This document shows positions 53,973 through 64,000 of a stretch of DNA of 64,000 nucleotides, piece after piece. The translations under genes were made by a program, and so were the position numbers. Position 1 is the stretch's first letter. The number at the start of each line of letters is the position of its first letter. The notes beneath the pieces are model-generated. The model did not search any database and was not told the origin of the DNA. It saw only the letters and a list, made by a program, of their open reading frames with translations. The stretch lies in NCBI GenBank assembly GCA_025331435.1, contig JAIWNI010000043.1, forward strand, positions 62,001 to 126,000, given 5' to 3'. The DNA comes from Choanephora cucurbitarum (lineage: Eukaryota; Mucoromycota; Mucoromycetes; Mucorales; Choanephoraceae).

Positions 53973-55314
53973 CAGTCACACCCAAAAGTGTTTAGACCTT
54001 TTTTCCAAAAATTTAAGGGTGAAATATTACTCTATCATTGACAATAGTTTGTATGAGTTGTGTATGTTGCAGAGACCTTAAACTTCGCAAAATAAAAGAT
54101 AAAGATGTTTAATTTATTAAAATAAAGAAAAGTGGGCGATTTAATATTTAGTAGGCCCACCTTTAGCGTCAATCACAGATTGACATCTAGCCGTCATGCT
54201 TTCGACTAAAGTAGCTGCAAAGTCGAGCCCAATTTGCTCCCATTCCTGTTGGATCAGTGCCTTCAACTCATCCACATTAGAAATGGTATGCCTCTGGGAT
54301 GCAAGACGCTTTTCCAGCTTCTACCACACATGCTCGATAGGGTCCAAATCAGGGCTTTGAGCTGGCCAGTAATCAAAGCCGCTGATTTGATGACCCTCCT
54401 TCCACCAACGAGCATAGGCACCTGTGTGGCAGGTAGCACCGTCTTCTTGCAAAATATAGTCCCTCTGATGTTTATCATGCAATTCTTTGAACCAAGGGTG
54501 GAAGTGCTTGGCCAAAGTATCGATGCAAACATCTTGATTCATATTACCTTCAACGATCACAAGGGGACCAAAACCCTCCGCACAAAAGCAAGCCCAGATC
54601 ATTACTGATCCTTTGCCCCATTTGGTTGTTTCGAGTATGTTTCTTTGATCATATCGTATGCCTTTCTTTCGAATAACTCGAGCAGCGCAATTATTGTTCT
54701 CGACCCGTAAACGTGCCTCATCGGACCATACTGCTCCTTTCCATTGGTCAATGTCCCAATTGACATGGCGAAGAGCCCAATTCAACCTGGATTCTCTATG
54801 ACGGTCAGTAAGAGTTGGCTTATGGGCTGCCCAGTATGAATCGAAGTCCTTCTGAGCCAGATAGCTGATGATGGTCTTTTTGTTAACTGTCAAACCAAAC
54901 GTGGCAGCATAGGCTTGAACCTGAGAAAAAGTAGCAAATGGTTCCTTCTGCACATATCGAACAAGCAATTTGATATCGGCTTCTGATCCCTTAGGCTTTC
55001 TACCTGGACTCTTGCGTTTCTCAAAAGACTCATTTTTCTCAATTCCAACCACTATACTTCGTGCAGACTTCTTGTTTACACCTGTTAGTGCTTCAATGTC
55101 CTTATACTTCATTCCAGACTTTCGAAGAAAATAAACACCTCCCCGTACAAAATCATTATAATAGGCGTTCTTACGAAACTCAGAGCTTTCGTTTGATGTA
55201 TGATTCATGTTGTTTTACTTAGAAAAATGATGAGAAATAAAGGAAAGAACACCAACGTTCTTCAGGAATTTAATGCATATTTGATTTAGGACTAAACACT
55301 TTTGGGTGCGACTG
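53973..55314 (-). mobile_element. Tc1-like transposon with TA target duplication
   Basis: The inverted ends CAGTCACACCCAAAAGTGTT (53973) and AACACTTTTGGGTGCGACTG (ending 55314) differ at one position and are flanked by TA at 53971-53972 and 55315-55316. Length is 1342 bp, classic Tc1 size. It carries one transposase gene on the minus strand. It sits directly against the 3' side of the degraded mariner copy, so one element inserted next to or into the other. Confidence 0.92.
54141..55208 (-). pseudogene. Tc1-like transposase with one in-frame stop
   Basis: From the ATG at 55208 the frame runs 295 codons to a TAG at 54321-54323, directly after DPIEHVW, then stays open for 59 more codons to a TAA at 54141. 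The N-terminus has two helix-turn-helix segments (MKYKDIEALTGVNKKSARSI, and near 90 TFSQVQAYAATFGLTVNKKT) joined by the GRPKG-like RKPKGSEAD hook. Catalytic residues are VWSDEARL, LQEDGATCH and SPDLDPIEHVW, with 35 residues between the second Asp and Glu. All catalytic residues precede the stop, but the truncated C-terminus probably inactivates it. One point change from an intact gene suggests recent death. Confidence 0.9.
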
Positions 55315-55316
55315 TA

Positions 55317-56797
55317 CAATAGAGACACTGCTCCTTCTTAGATAGGCTCTTTATTTAGACACTTGGGAAAAGTATTTATGGAATGCTGAATGTAGTTTCG
55401 TATATTCTGAAGCGGTACCTTCTCACAAGCATCCATCATTCGCGAAGTAAGAGTCTCATTATCTTTAAGTTTTTCTCTCTTAACATAGTCCTTAAGATCC
55501 TTCCAAAATTGCTCAATTGGATTTAGTTCGGGTGAGTAAGGTGGAAGATACAGAGGTATATATCCACGATGAATTATGATGGGATCAACGATGTTATGAA
55601 CGAGGATGGGAGTATTATCCATGACAATGTGATAGCCCCCTCATTTCTGGAAACTGATCCATAATATCCATCGTATCCACAACAAACTGCATGAAATGGT
55701 TACCAGTAGTACCCTTTGGCAAGTTGAGACGACCTTCTGGAGCCTTTCTTTTCGTAGCACCAGCTACTTTTCTCCTCTTCACATTACCAGCTTCTCTAAT
55801 ACTTACATTGACAATGCCAGCAGACGATACAGCGCCGAGAGCAGTCTTTGATACTGCTTTTGTAGATGGCGTTTCTTCAATAGCTGGCTCTCCTTTCTTT
55901 GACCAGGCTCTGCCTCGAGTCATGTTGACGTTGAAGCCAGATTCATCAACAAATATACAATTGTTGTGGTAGTCGATTCCCTTTGCAATCCATTCAGCAA
56001 CCCAAGCTGCCCTTAGCCTCGAGAGTTTTGGTACTGTTTCGTTGAACTGGATGGCGAGTAATACTCTTCAAGCTAAGGTTACATTCATTCTTCATGAATT
56101 CAGCAACTCTTGTCTTCTTTATTGTCAATCCTTCAAAGCTATTGATGAGTGCCTCCACGCCATCCTGAATAGTTGCTGTGGGCTTTTCGTCATAGAAGCA
56201 TATCAACATGTCTTTATGTTGCTCGTCTAACTGCGATATGCACTGCTTGCCTGTCTTGTTTGTCTTCTTTTCAGGAATACCAGCATCAGGGTTGGACTTG
56301 TATTCAGCCCTCCATTTTCGAGCTGTGTACTTGTTGACAATTGCAAGTCTGCAAGACTCATCATGAGTCGTGCCTTTCTCGAAAGCGTAATGTATGTACG
56401 CCTCTCGTTGATAAGGAGTATATTTCGTATACTCCGTAGCTCTATCTTTCTTCTCTGGTGCTTCTTTCATAGTGGTGTCATGGCCTTCGTATAGACCAGA
56501 CATATCCACCTCTGTATGTTTTATAAACTCTTAAAGGGTCTTCAGCTTTGTAAGGCGGAATGAAGGAATCTCATCAACTGCCATTGCCTCCCTTCCATTT
56601 TCATCAAAGATGTTTCCTTGCCCATCTTCTTTATAAAATCTCAAATCAGATACCATCTCAAGTATAAAGTCAAAGCGAAATGACCAAATGATTTTCGAAA
56701 AATTAACCAAATGAAGTCTAAATAAGCAACCGATTGAGATTCGAAAAATCAACAAATGGAGAGTCAAAAAAGTGACCAATTGGAACCGGAAGCACTG
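55317..56797 (-). pseudogene. Degenerate mariner transposase copy (second family)
   Basis: A relative of the 5.2-kb element. Minus-strand frames read in order: DLRFYKEDGQGN...KLKTL then TAA; MSGLYEGHDTT to NECNLSLKSITRHPVQRNS; a shift near 56010; CIFVDESGFNVNMTRGRAWS to FPEMRG; a shift near 55625; and IVMDNTPILVHNIVDP...PPYSPELNPIEQFW to the stop at 55338. So there is one nonsense and two frameshifts. The right end (GGAAGCACTG, then TA at 56798-56799) with repeated ATTTGG/CTTTTTTGA modules is intact; the left terminus is missing, replaced by the Tc1-like element. Same ancestral stop as the deleted derivative at 49.8 kb. Confidence 0.88.
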
Positions 56798-56799
56798 TA

Positions 56800-57209
56800 T
56801 CTCATGATAACCCCCACTTGAAGTGTGTCTATAGGATCACTTACCATTTCTATTGGCCTAATGGTATCATCTTCAGATGGGCTTGATTGTTGACAACTAT
56901 CTAGCATGTTAGCATGTTCATACTTGTTTACATGTATTTGCATACTAAGTCTGATAGGCTAGCTACTATGTTCATTGACATGTAATATCATCTCAAGTGA
57001 GAATAAGACATATCAACATGATATTGTGTTGAATCACTGAGTTTCTTTATGACTCAACACCATCACTGTAGTTATTGAAACTCCGTAACACCCTCTTTCT
57101 GTCTAAAGGAATGCATAAATACAGTCACAGAAGCTTCCTATTGAGTAGATAGTATACATTTTTTTTTTGTTAAATCTTTTCTCTCTCTCTTTATTAATTT
57201 TTTTTTATC
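56800..57209. promoter_or_regulatory. Upstream region of MIS12
   Basis: No gene. A TC-rich tract immediately before the start (57178-57209) resembles promoters of other genes here. Confidence 0.35.
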
Positions 57210-58118
57210 ATGTCAATAAGGAACACTTCACGTCCTTACATGGAATTTGAACTGTTGGCTGAGATATTCGAATCGATTCCTGAACATGGGCTAAATGATC
57301 TATATGAACTGTCGAATGCATTATCCTATAAAGTGATTGAGGGCATAGCAGATAGATTGACAACAGCATGCCCTGAAAAGAGAAGAGAGATTGAAATGGT
57401 AAGATACGAATGAGATATCAAGAGGATACTAAGCAAATAAAAAAGGCATTAGAGAAGTATGAAATAGGTGTTGAAAAAGGATTAGATACCAGTTTCAATA
57501 CATTACAACAATATGCATCACAAGTTGTTTGGCATATTCCCCCTACATTAGATATTCAATTGGATCATTACAAAGTATAAGAGAAATGTTCTGATTGGAT
57601 GAATTAGCACTCATGATTTCATTTAAGCAAGTGGCCATGGATAAAGATACAGAAAAGATTGATGAAAAACTAGATGAACTTCGAAATGAAGTATTAAAGG
57701 TAAATGACTTTGTCTTATCTAAACTCACTTTAGCCAACTAAAAATAAACTATAGCAAAAGAAGTTACAAGCCTTATTAGCATATCAACATAGTAGACTAT
57801 CCAAAGAGAACAAAGCAATAGATGAACACCTTGAAGCATTTGCCTTTATATCCCGTATACCCAAACATGAACATGGTAAAATAGGATTTTCTAATCTTTC
57901 ATGGCCAGTCTTATTAACAAATGTATTCAATAGTACCTAACCCTGACAGAGATTTCAAATTCATCAAAGATCAACTGGATACCATGGCAACAGATATAGT
58001 CAAATTAGGACAGGCATTGAAGAAGGAAAAGACAATGAGAGATCGAATCCATATGACAGAAATGGAACAAACAGAACGAGTACGTGCTCGTATTGAAGCT
58101 CTCTTAAGTCAGGACTAA
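57210..58118 (+). CDS. MIS12: Mis12/Mtw1 kinetochore subunit
   Basis: Five coding segments: 57210 to about 57398, about 57413-57574, 57628-57699, 57755-57875 and 57934-58118. The last three joins are in phase. The N-terminus (YMEFELLAEIFESIPEHGLN, DLYELSNALSYKVIEGIADR) and the segment EKGLDTSFNTLQQYASQVVW followed by HIPPTLDIQLDHYK match the Mis12 pattern (E.G...LET.L....DKNFD.FE.Y..R.IF.IP). The remainder is predicted coiled coil. Mis12 links CENP-C/inner kinetochore to Ndc80. Between 57399 and 57412 the frame changes (GAAATG|GTAAG...GAATGAG); this would need a very short intron or is a frameshift, so integrity there is uncertain. Confidence 0.72.
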
Positions 58119-58166
58119 AGTTAGAATATATATATTTTATAAAAATGATATAATACGAATTTTTTT

Positions 58167-58670
58167 TTAGACTTTTTTGCCTGTCTTCGTGTTGCCAATA
58201 AGTGATTTATGAATATGAGGAAGTACACCACCACCTGCAATAGTAGCTTTGATAAGAGCGTCTAATTCTTCATCACCTCGAATAGCAAGTTGCAAGTGTC
58301 TGGGAGTAATACGCTTCACTTTAAGATCCTTTGTGGCATTACCGGCTAATTCTAATACTTCAGCTGTAAGATATTCGAGAATAGCAGCTGTATAGACAGC
58401 CGCTTTAGCACCCACACGTGCGTTGCTATGACCTTTTGATTTCAAATAACGATGAATACGACCTACAGGAAACTAAAGGACGCGAAAATGAGCTCAAGAT
58501 ACACCATCTATTTATTTCTTACCTGAAGACCCGATCGAGCTGATTGAGACATGGTGCGAGCATTTTCCTTGGGATCTTGCTTGTTGATGTTAGTGCTGGA
58601 TGTAGTGTCGGCCTTATTAAGTGTTAAGTGAATATATGTTTCTTTGTTGTCAAATAGAAAGGTTTACCAT
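58167..58670 (-). CDS. HTZ1: Histone H2A.Z
   Basis: Exons complement(58668-58670), complement(58523-58612) and complement(58167-58472), total 132 residues. The core is unmistakable: [60 protein letters not shown] and [20 protein letters not shown], the last two being H2A.Z-specific rather than canonical H2A. The N-tail reads [20 protein letters not shown], with few lysines compared with the usual Lys/Gly-rich acetylated tail. The proposed first exon consists only of the ATG before a GT donor. Without that exon the start would be the internal ATG of TMSQSARS. H2A.Z replaces H2A near promoters and at variant nucleosomes. Confidence 0.9.
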
Positions 58671-59543
58671 AATAATTATCTTTTTCTTTTTTTTCTCTCT
58701 CTCTTTTTCTAGTGATATATATATATATATTAAAAAAGGAAATAGGAGGAAAAAAAGGAAAAAAAAAAAAGAGAGAGAAGATAGAAAAAAAATGGCGCGT
58801 CGGAAACTAGAATTATGCGAAGTAAAAAAAAAATATATTCGACAGCCACAAGGGAAGTATTTCGCGAAATTCAACTCATCTATGAATATAGTCATTCAAA
58901 AAAAAAGGAAGTTGCCACTGAAAATGCTCTCAAATACACCCTATTTTAGACTTCAAATAACAAAGATGAGTGGGTATGACTGACAGATAACTATTTTACT
59001 CAAGGCTTTACTTGAATGCCATACAAGTGTCGAATGGCCTCGACATTCTCAAGTAGCAGAGTTGGTGATATCATTTAGTTCATGGCCAAGTTCAATATTA
59101 CACCTGAGTGAAATGCTGGTCTTACCTATGGCTACTTGATATTCTAATAAGATATGATGTGACAAAAAGAAATCAGATAGTGTGGACCCCTTTTTCATTA
59201 CAAAACCAAGTAGTGTAAAAACTATAACCACTTTCTTAGGCAAGCATTAATTGTCTTTATTGTTTCTAATAACAAAAAAAATCTTGTCATAGTCTGAAAG
59301 AGACATGGTCTCTATTGGAACATAAGTGTAAAAGACAAGTGAGGATATGTTGCGAAATCAGGGTATCATATTTTGTAGGCTGATTTTTCTTTTCTTTACT
59401 TGGTAGCTGTTTAGAGTACTATACAATCAAAATCTAGGTGTACAACTAACGTACGCCTATTACTATTCTTATTTCAAAATTGTACAAATGACTTTCTAAA
59501 GCTGAACGAACTTCGACGGGGACGAACCCAGGCCGAACAGGCT
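58671..59543. other. Intergenic, AT-rich
   Basis: Contains a TA run at 58717-58730 and purine-rich tracts. A plus-strand ATG at 58792 opens a basic peptide (MARRKLELCEVKKKYIRQPQ) that continues to 58983, without recognised domain and not called. Confidence 0.35.
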
Positions 59544-59656
59544 CTAAGGTGAGACAGGCTCAACTTCAGGAATAACACATGGAGTTTCAGACCTTGAACG
59601 AACTTCAACGGGGACGAACCCAGGCTGAACAGACTCTAAGGTGAGAGAGGCCCAAC
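59504..59656. repeat. Two-copy 61-bp direct repeat
   Basis: 59504-59564 and 59596-59656 are copies of one sequence (GAACGAACTTCRACGGGGAC onward) with about six differences, offset by 92 bp. They lie in the 3' part of the SWIM-type relic. Confidence 0.75.
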
Positions 59657-60419
59657 TCTGAAACGAGAAATAAAAAACAAGGGAGGAAAAAGAAGTGCAA
59701 AATGTTTTTATGATTGCATAGACTTAGGCTGAGCTTTTAAGTTGTGTTGATAGAGACTTACTAACATCAGGATGCCAAAAAGGAAAATCCAAGAGCCGAT
59801 TTACTTGGAAAAGGTCTTGAGGTGAAGTTCGCTTTTTGTGTTTCTTGACAAAAGTTGAAAGAAGCACTGTTGCTGTGTAAGAGATTTATGGAAGTCGATT
59901 CCATACTTGTCTTTATTTTATTTTTTTAAGTTACTTACCAAGGATTTGTGCTGTTCCTTTTAAATGGTGTCAAGAGATTAAGACTAAAATGCTTGAGAGT
60001 ATGGTTAACATTGATGCCATACTTAGTCATGTCTAATTGCCAGTTATTAGAATCATTGAGTTGGCTATTAGAAGGCTCAAAGATAATACTGTTGTTGTTG
60101 CTGCATTTGACAGAATAGTTAGTATGTATTTTTCTTCAGCAAATACGTATGCTTACATGGCTATCTTCTTTTGTCAAAATCACAACAGACACAAGATGTA
60201 ATGATCCCTTCTCCAATGACTTTCAATTGATGTGTATTTAACGAAACAGCAAGCTTGAAACATCTCAATATCATCAACAGGTCCATTGATGATTTCAGTT
60301 CGTCTATCTTTGTCAACTTCTTTGGCTACCAGATCGCAAACTCTTTGTTGTTTCGTATCTAAAGGACTTAGCAAATAGAATCTACTTGTGGGCCTTAAAC
60401 ATTCTTTTTCACAGTTCAT
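59544..60419 (-). pseudogene. SWIM-type zinc-finger (MULE-like) relic
   Basis: The minus-strand ATG at 60419 opens MNCEKECLRPTSRFYLLSPL and a segment ending SIESHW. A frame change then gives VIGEGIITSCVCCDFDKRR, a stop, and PCKHTYLL, the CxC...CxH pattern of a SWIM zinc finger that ends many Mutator-like transposases. Downstream exon-like pieces (SNSQLNDSNNWQLDMTKYGI, TSPQDLFQVNRLLDFPFLA, ending EVRSRSETPCVIPEVEPVSP at 59544) look coding but cannot be joined without breaks. A domesticated or decaying MULE relative is the best guess. Confidence 0.4.
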
Positions 60420-60760
60420 ATTGACTTCATTTGAGCCTTTTATACTCTTTTGCTTACTCTCTCAGATATTTCGTGTTAAGCTTAGTCTGATATCAACCAA
60501 AGGATTTGGCAATCATAAAAAACCAATGCTCAGGATGAATTGTAAATACTTGAAATCATTTTCTTTGTATTACAATCAATTCACCGTGTTCTTGGGCTCA
60601 GCTTAGACGAGAACACGACCCCTTTTTCTTCTTTGCCAACCTCTTTATCATCTTTTTTTTTAAATTTCGTCTTGGCAACATTGGCCGACAACAGCTGCTG
60701 CCATTAATAGCAAAGTATCTTTGAGTTATTTATTTTAATTTTTATTTAAGTAAACGCATT

Positions 60761-62082
60761 TTATTTATCTGATAAAATGCTGAGAGCAAATTCACCTTCA
60801 AGATCTTTTTGGCATGAAGGAAGCACAAATGACTTCAACTTGACAATGACATGGATTTCATTGGATAGCATTATAGCGTAGCTATAGCCACTCCATCCAT
60901 TGAAATCCATGCCACAGTTGCTTGCGATATGGGCTGGGAAAGAGGAAAGAATGGCCCTGTTGATTCGGATGCTCTTTCCTCCTTGCCCCAGAGACAGTGC
61001 TGAGCGCTTGCCGCTACTCTTCTTGCTGTTGTTGTTGCTGCTCTTCTTGCTGCTTCTTCTGCTTTTCTCAGCCTTGAACTCCAGAGCAGCAATCTCTTCC
61101 TCATCTTCAGTGGTGATCAGGATATCAATCTTTCTACCTGAGGTAGAGCTGCTGCTCCTGTCGCTACTGCTGTAGCTAATCTCGTTCTCCAGGATGTACT
61201 TCTTGGTGGAGAAGCATTGAGTTTCACCTCTAAAAGAATACGCGGATTAGAAGTGTATAATGGGACTAGATTTAGGATATACTCACGGTAAAGTGCGAAG
61301 GGTGGTGCCGCTCAACGCAAATCAAAGTAACTGATTTACGAGAGCAACAAAGTCGAACTTCGCAGAGCGCTTTGCGTCCAGATGTAATAAAGTGAACTTT
61401 TCAAAAAAAAAAAAAAAAAAAAAGGAGGTTAAAGCCCGGAGGCATTCTCTGTTTCAACAAACTACTTACCAGTGTTAAGACACCAATCTCACTTGGTTTT
61501 CCAAGGTAGAAAAACTTTTTAGCCCGTGCTTAACCTTGAAGTCAGGCTCTTCTTTCTCTGCCTCCTATATGAAAGAGTATTAGACATTGCAGTACTAAGC
61601 TATTATTTTCGTGCTAGTACCTTCTTCAGGTCGGCCAAGGTTTCTTTGACGACCATCAAGGTCTCAGCATCAACATCACGATGGTACTTGACATCTTCAA
61701 TTTTCAGAAATACATCTGTAGATAGATGTCTCTTCAAGACATTTTGGAATTCAGCTGAAGTAACATTCAGCAAACCTGAAAGACTCAGCCTACTAAAGTA
61801 AGTTTTGATGTCAAAAGAGAGAAACGCCGTACTTACTTTAAGGTTTCAACCTCAACTTCTGTCAAAGAAGGATAATCCTTCAACAAGGAGAAACTGACCT
61901 TGTTGGCAGCATCCAAGTATGTACCTTTGTACTCCTCAGCCAACATCTTCTCTGCTCTTCGCTCAAAGCTAACCCTTTCTTCGGAGGTCATCTTCTTCTC
62001 CATCTACAATCAGAAATAAGTACCATGTAACAAAAAAAAACGCGTTTTCTTTGTGGTTTACCTCCTTGAAAGCCCATTGCAT
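60761..62082 (-). pseudogene. Broken paralogue of the PD-(D/E)XK-like family
   Basis: Exon-like blocks on the minus strand, in phase: 62082-62062 (MQWAFKE), about 62003-61843 (MEKKMTSEERVSFERRAEKM and on), about 61800-61622, about 61563-61471, 61396-61287 and 61229-60761. The C-terminal exon reads GRKIDILITTEDEEEIAALEFKAE, an Asp followed by ExK in a hydrophobic strand, as in PD-(D/E)XK nucleases, then a Lys/Ser linker and a KLKSFVLPS ending similar to the 51-kb gene. A TGA interrupts the 61287-61396 exon (NQLL, stop, FALSGTT), so this copy is probably dead unless that exon is skipped or mis-modelled. The first exon is supported by exact phase. Confidence 0.55.
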
Positions 62083-63025
62083 AAGCAACGAGCATCGCGA
62101 ATTGGCTTAGTTACAATTCGGAATCGCAATAAGTATACGTCTTTTCCACAGTTCTTTTATTTAACTGCAGTAAGCGACTACAGTGTGTAGTCAATAAAAG
62201 ATAAAAGAGACAATCTATTTTAATCAAAAAAATGTTATCTTTTATCTTTGTGAGAAACGCGTCAGCACTTTATTCATAGACTGACGTCAGCACATTAACC
62301 AACAAGGCTGCAGTCTTTTTGATGCAAATACCTTTAGATCTGTGAATCATATGATATTGTATTCCATCGAAAAGAATCTCTTTTAATTACCTTAATGGTC
62401 AAGAAAAGTACGCAGTCATCTTGATCTTGATTTTGGCTTAGTTTTTTATGAAGTAAAAATGACTATTATGCAGCTATATAGGGATTGGGTAGCTGGAAGT
62501 AGGGGAGGAGGATCAAGCAACAAAGAGGATATTCTGATTGTTCTGTGTAACAAGCAATAGTTCTGTTAAGAGTATCAGCTACTATCTAAAACCTCTTGGG
62601 AAATTAAAACCAGTTGTCAGTTCCAAAAGTTGTTGCTTCATTTGCCAGCTTTTGCTCAATGTTTTGGCGAGTACTCAAAAGGATGCTTGCGTGGTGAGGG
62701 AATCTTCCAAAGACATGCTTCTAGAAAATTTTATTCTTTTTCAAGAACAGACGTACATCATTTTTGATTTGCCAAACTGTTCCTCATCATTACAGAGGCG
62801 ATGGCTCTGTAGCCACAGTTACCGTTGTGTTGAGGGTTGAACTATTTGACTACCTGGTTACCGGCCAATCCCTTAGACAAAGAAGCGACACATTTGAATA
62901 GAGAAATTGATTTAGTCACTATTTTAATTTTAAGCATGTTGCTTCGCCTTTTACTCCATGTTTCTTCTTGATTCTTCTTTGCCTCTATGTTTATCTTTGC
63001 TCTCTTCTTTAACTTTTTTTTTTGC
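62083..63025. other. Intergenic, no gene supported
   Basis: AT-rich, with scattered short open stretches only. Some plus-strand peptides at 62538-62840 have no recognisable domain. Confidence 0.35.
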
Positions 63026-63433
63026 TCAATTTACCTTCTCTAGTTCTTTCTCAGAACCAACCTTCTTTCTTGCTGTATTCTTTGGAAGCCCATTGATGCT
63101 TTTTGTAGTTGTGTTGGGAGAAAGCTTTAACCTGTCATTTGTCAGGATACTTCTTCGAATTTCGGCCAAACCGTGCGGTTGTTGGGCTTGTAGGTGGCAT
63201 GATCTGCAACACGTTTGTTCAGTCTTCTTCATTCTTCCCTTCTATGATTGTGCATAATGAAGACGGAACAACCTTGTCTTCGAGGTCTGTCTAGATATGT
63301 GATCAGTGCGCTTCAAGTTAGAGATAAATACTGGCACATTGATAAATATGTCGCGACAAGAACGTTGTTGAATGTTGCGCAAATCACTCAAGGTGATTCT
63401 GTTGTCACATTCCTTCTCAAGTAATGACAACAA
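63026..63433 (-). pseudogene. Possible Mutator-like transposase tail
   Basis: Minus-strand pieces EKECDNRITLSDLRNIQQRS and KSINGLPKNTARKKVGSEKE resemble the C-terminal region of MULE/FAR1-type transposases (a helix of LTLSDLR type followed by a KGRPKNTxRKK-like basic patch). Frames are broken and no catalytic DDE region is visible. Weak call. Confidence 0.25.
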
Positions 63434-64000
63434 AGAGTGTATGTATCACAAGTTCAGTTTATGAACGAGCCTTGATTGTAACTCGTTACGATATAAAAAG
63501 ACTTCAGTTCCAAACAATTAAATAATAACAACATGAGATTCAAGTTTAAGACTACTGTCTTCATGGTTGTTTAAAGATGACTTTTATGCGCAAAGGGCAT
63601 TCCTTTTTTTTTTCGGAATGATATTGCCTTATGCTCTTCTCTTTCTATATCAATCAATTGCTCATTTAAAAGTTAAATTCAGCTTTTTCCTCTTTGTTAG
63701 AAAGGAGTGGCTCATTGTCGCTGATGTCATTCTAGTCGAAAGAAGCTGCAGACCTGTTTGTAGCTAGTCTCTCTTGAGAGTTGTACAACAACAACTGTGA
63801 GTTCATGAGGATGTTAACTTTATTTTCTTGTTACCAACATTCACCTTCGGACGTCAAAAACATTGTAACTTTATTGGCTAGAATAGACTGATGCTAATCT
63901 AGGAACAGAGTGTTGGTACAGGATGTTGGTACGCAGAACTCTACTCAAGAAGATTAAACAATAGCAACTTTCCTCGCTTGTCTTCCAATGGTTTCAGGCA
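63434..64000. other. Window end, no gene supported
   Basis: No convincing coding region or repeat was seen up to the window edge. Confidence 0.35.

Noticed and set aside
58792..58983. Plus-strand ATG frame MARRKLELCEVKKK
   Set aside because: Short, A-run-driven lysine content, no domain, runs into stops without a clear donor.
1..64000. CRISPR arrays, bacterial operons, rRNA or tRNA genes
   Set aside because: None seen; spaced identical repeats are absent and the sequence is a fungal nuclear segment.

Overview
The window is eukaryotic and fungal. It is AT-rich, its genes are broken by short GT-AG introns (about 45-110 nt, many with a CTAAC/TACTAA-like branch site), coding density is high in places, and the protein families are fungal (DUF3425, DUF3020, Dbf4, Spc1, Pex4, Fet3-type multicopper oxidase, GATA factor). 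The gene styles, a GT5-like glycosyltransferase, and the mix of LINE, Tc1/mariner, Harbinger and DIRS elements point to a Mucoromycota (Mucorales-like) genome. That placement is inference. Exon borders were worked out by hand from splice consensus and reading phase; for most multi-exon genes the exon lengths sum to a multiple of three.

Layout. 1-4 kb: 3' part of a DUF3425 (bZIP-type) regulator, convergent with a membrane-anchored glycogen/starch-synthase-like glycosyltransferase. 5.2-12.3 kb: a Tc1/mariner (IS630-type) element with 137-bp perfect terminal inverted repeats and TA target duplication. Its right repeat is split by a complete two-ORF LINE with its own 13-bp target duplication. 12.8-15.2 kb: a 334-bp tandem duplication and a 5'-truncated second LINE flanked by a 14-bp duplication. 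15.7-17.2 kb: F-box-like gene. 17.2-19.8 kb: no recognisable gene. 19.8-24 kb: a patatin-fold lipase-like gene that has lost its catalytic serine, and a DUF3020 protein. 25.3-27.9 kb: relics of a PIF/Harbinger transposase and an F-box gene. 28.2-30 kb: ArfGAP. 32 kb: DIRS-type RNase H relic.

33-49.5 kb is a gene-dense, apparently functional core: NRAMP metal transporter, GATA factor, asparagine synthetase, Fet3-like multicopper oxidase, a small membrane protein, SPC1, a KKXX membrane protein, PEX4, DBF4, a ZnF-UBP/DUSP protein and a BTB protein. Some convergent pairs are separated by under 10 bp or overlap. Metal uptake (NRAMP), iron oxidation (ferroxidase) and a GATA regulator lie within 10 kb, and a cluster of four WGATAA sites sits between asparagine synthetase and the oxidase.

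49.7-64 kb is again transposon-rich: an internally deleted mariner derivative and its degenerate parent-type copy, a Tc1-like element broken by one stop codon, a 159-bp duplication, and SWIM/MULE-like relics. Interleaved are MIS12, histone H2A.Z and two members (one broken) of what looks like a lineage-specific protein family with a PD-(D/E)XK-nuclease-like core. No rRNA, tRNA or CRISPR array was seen.
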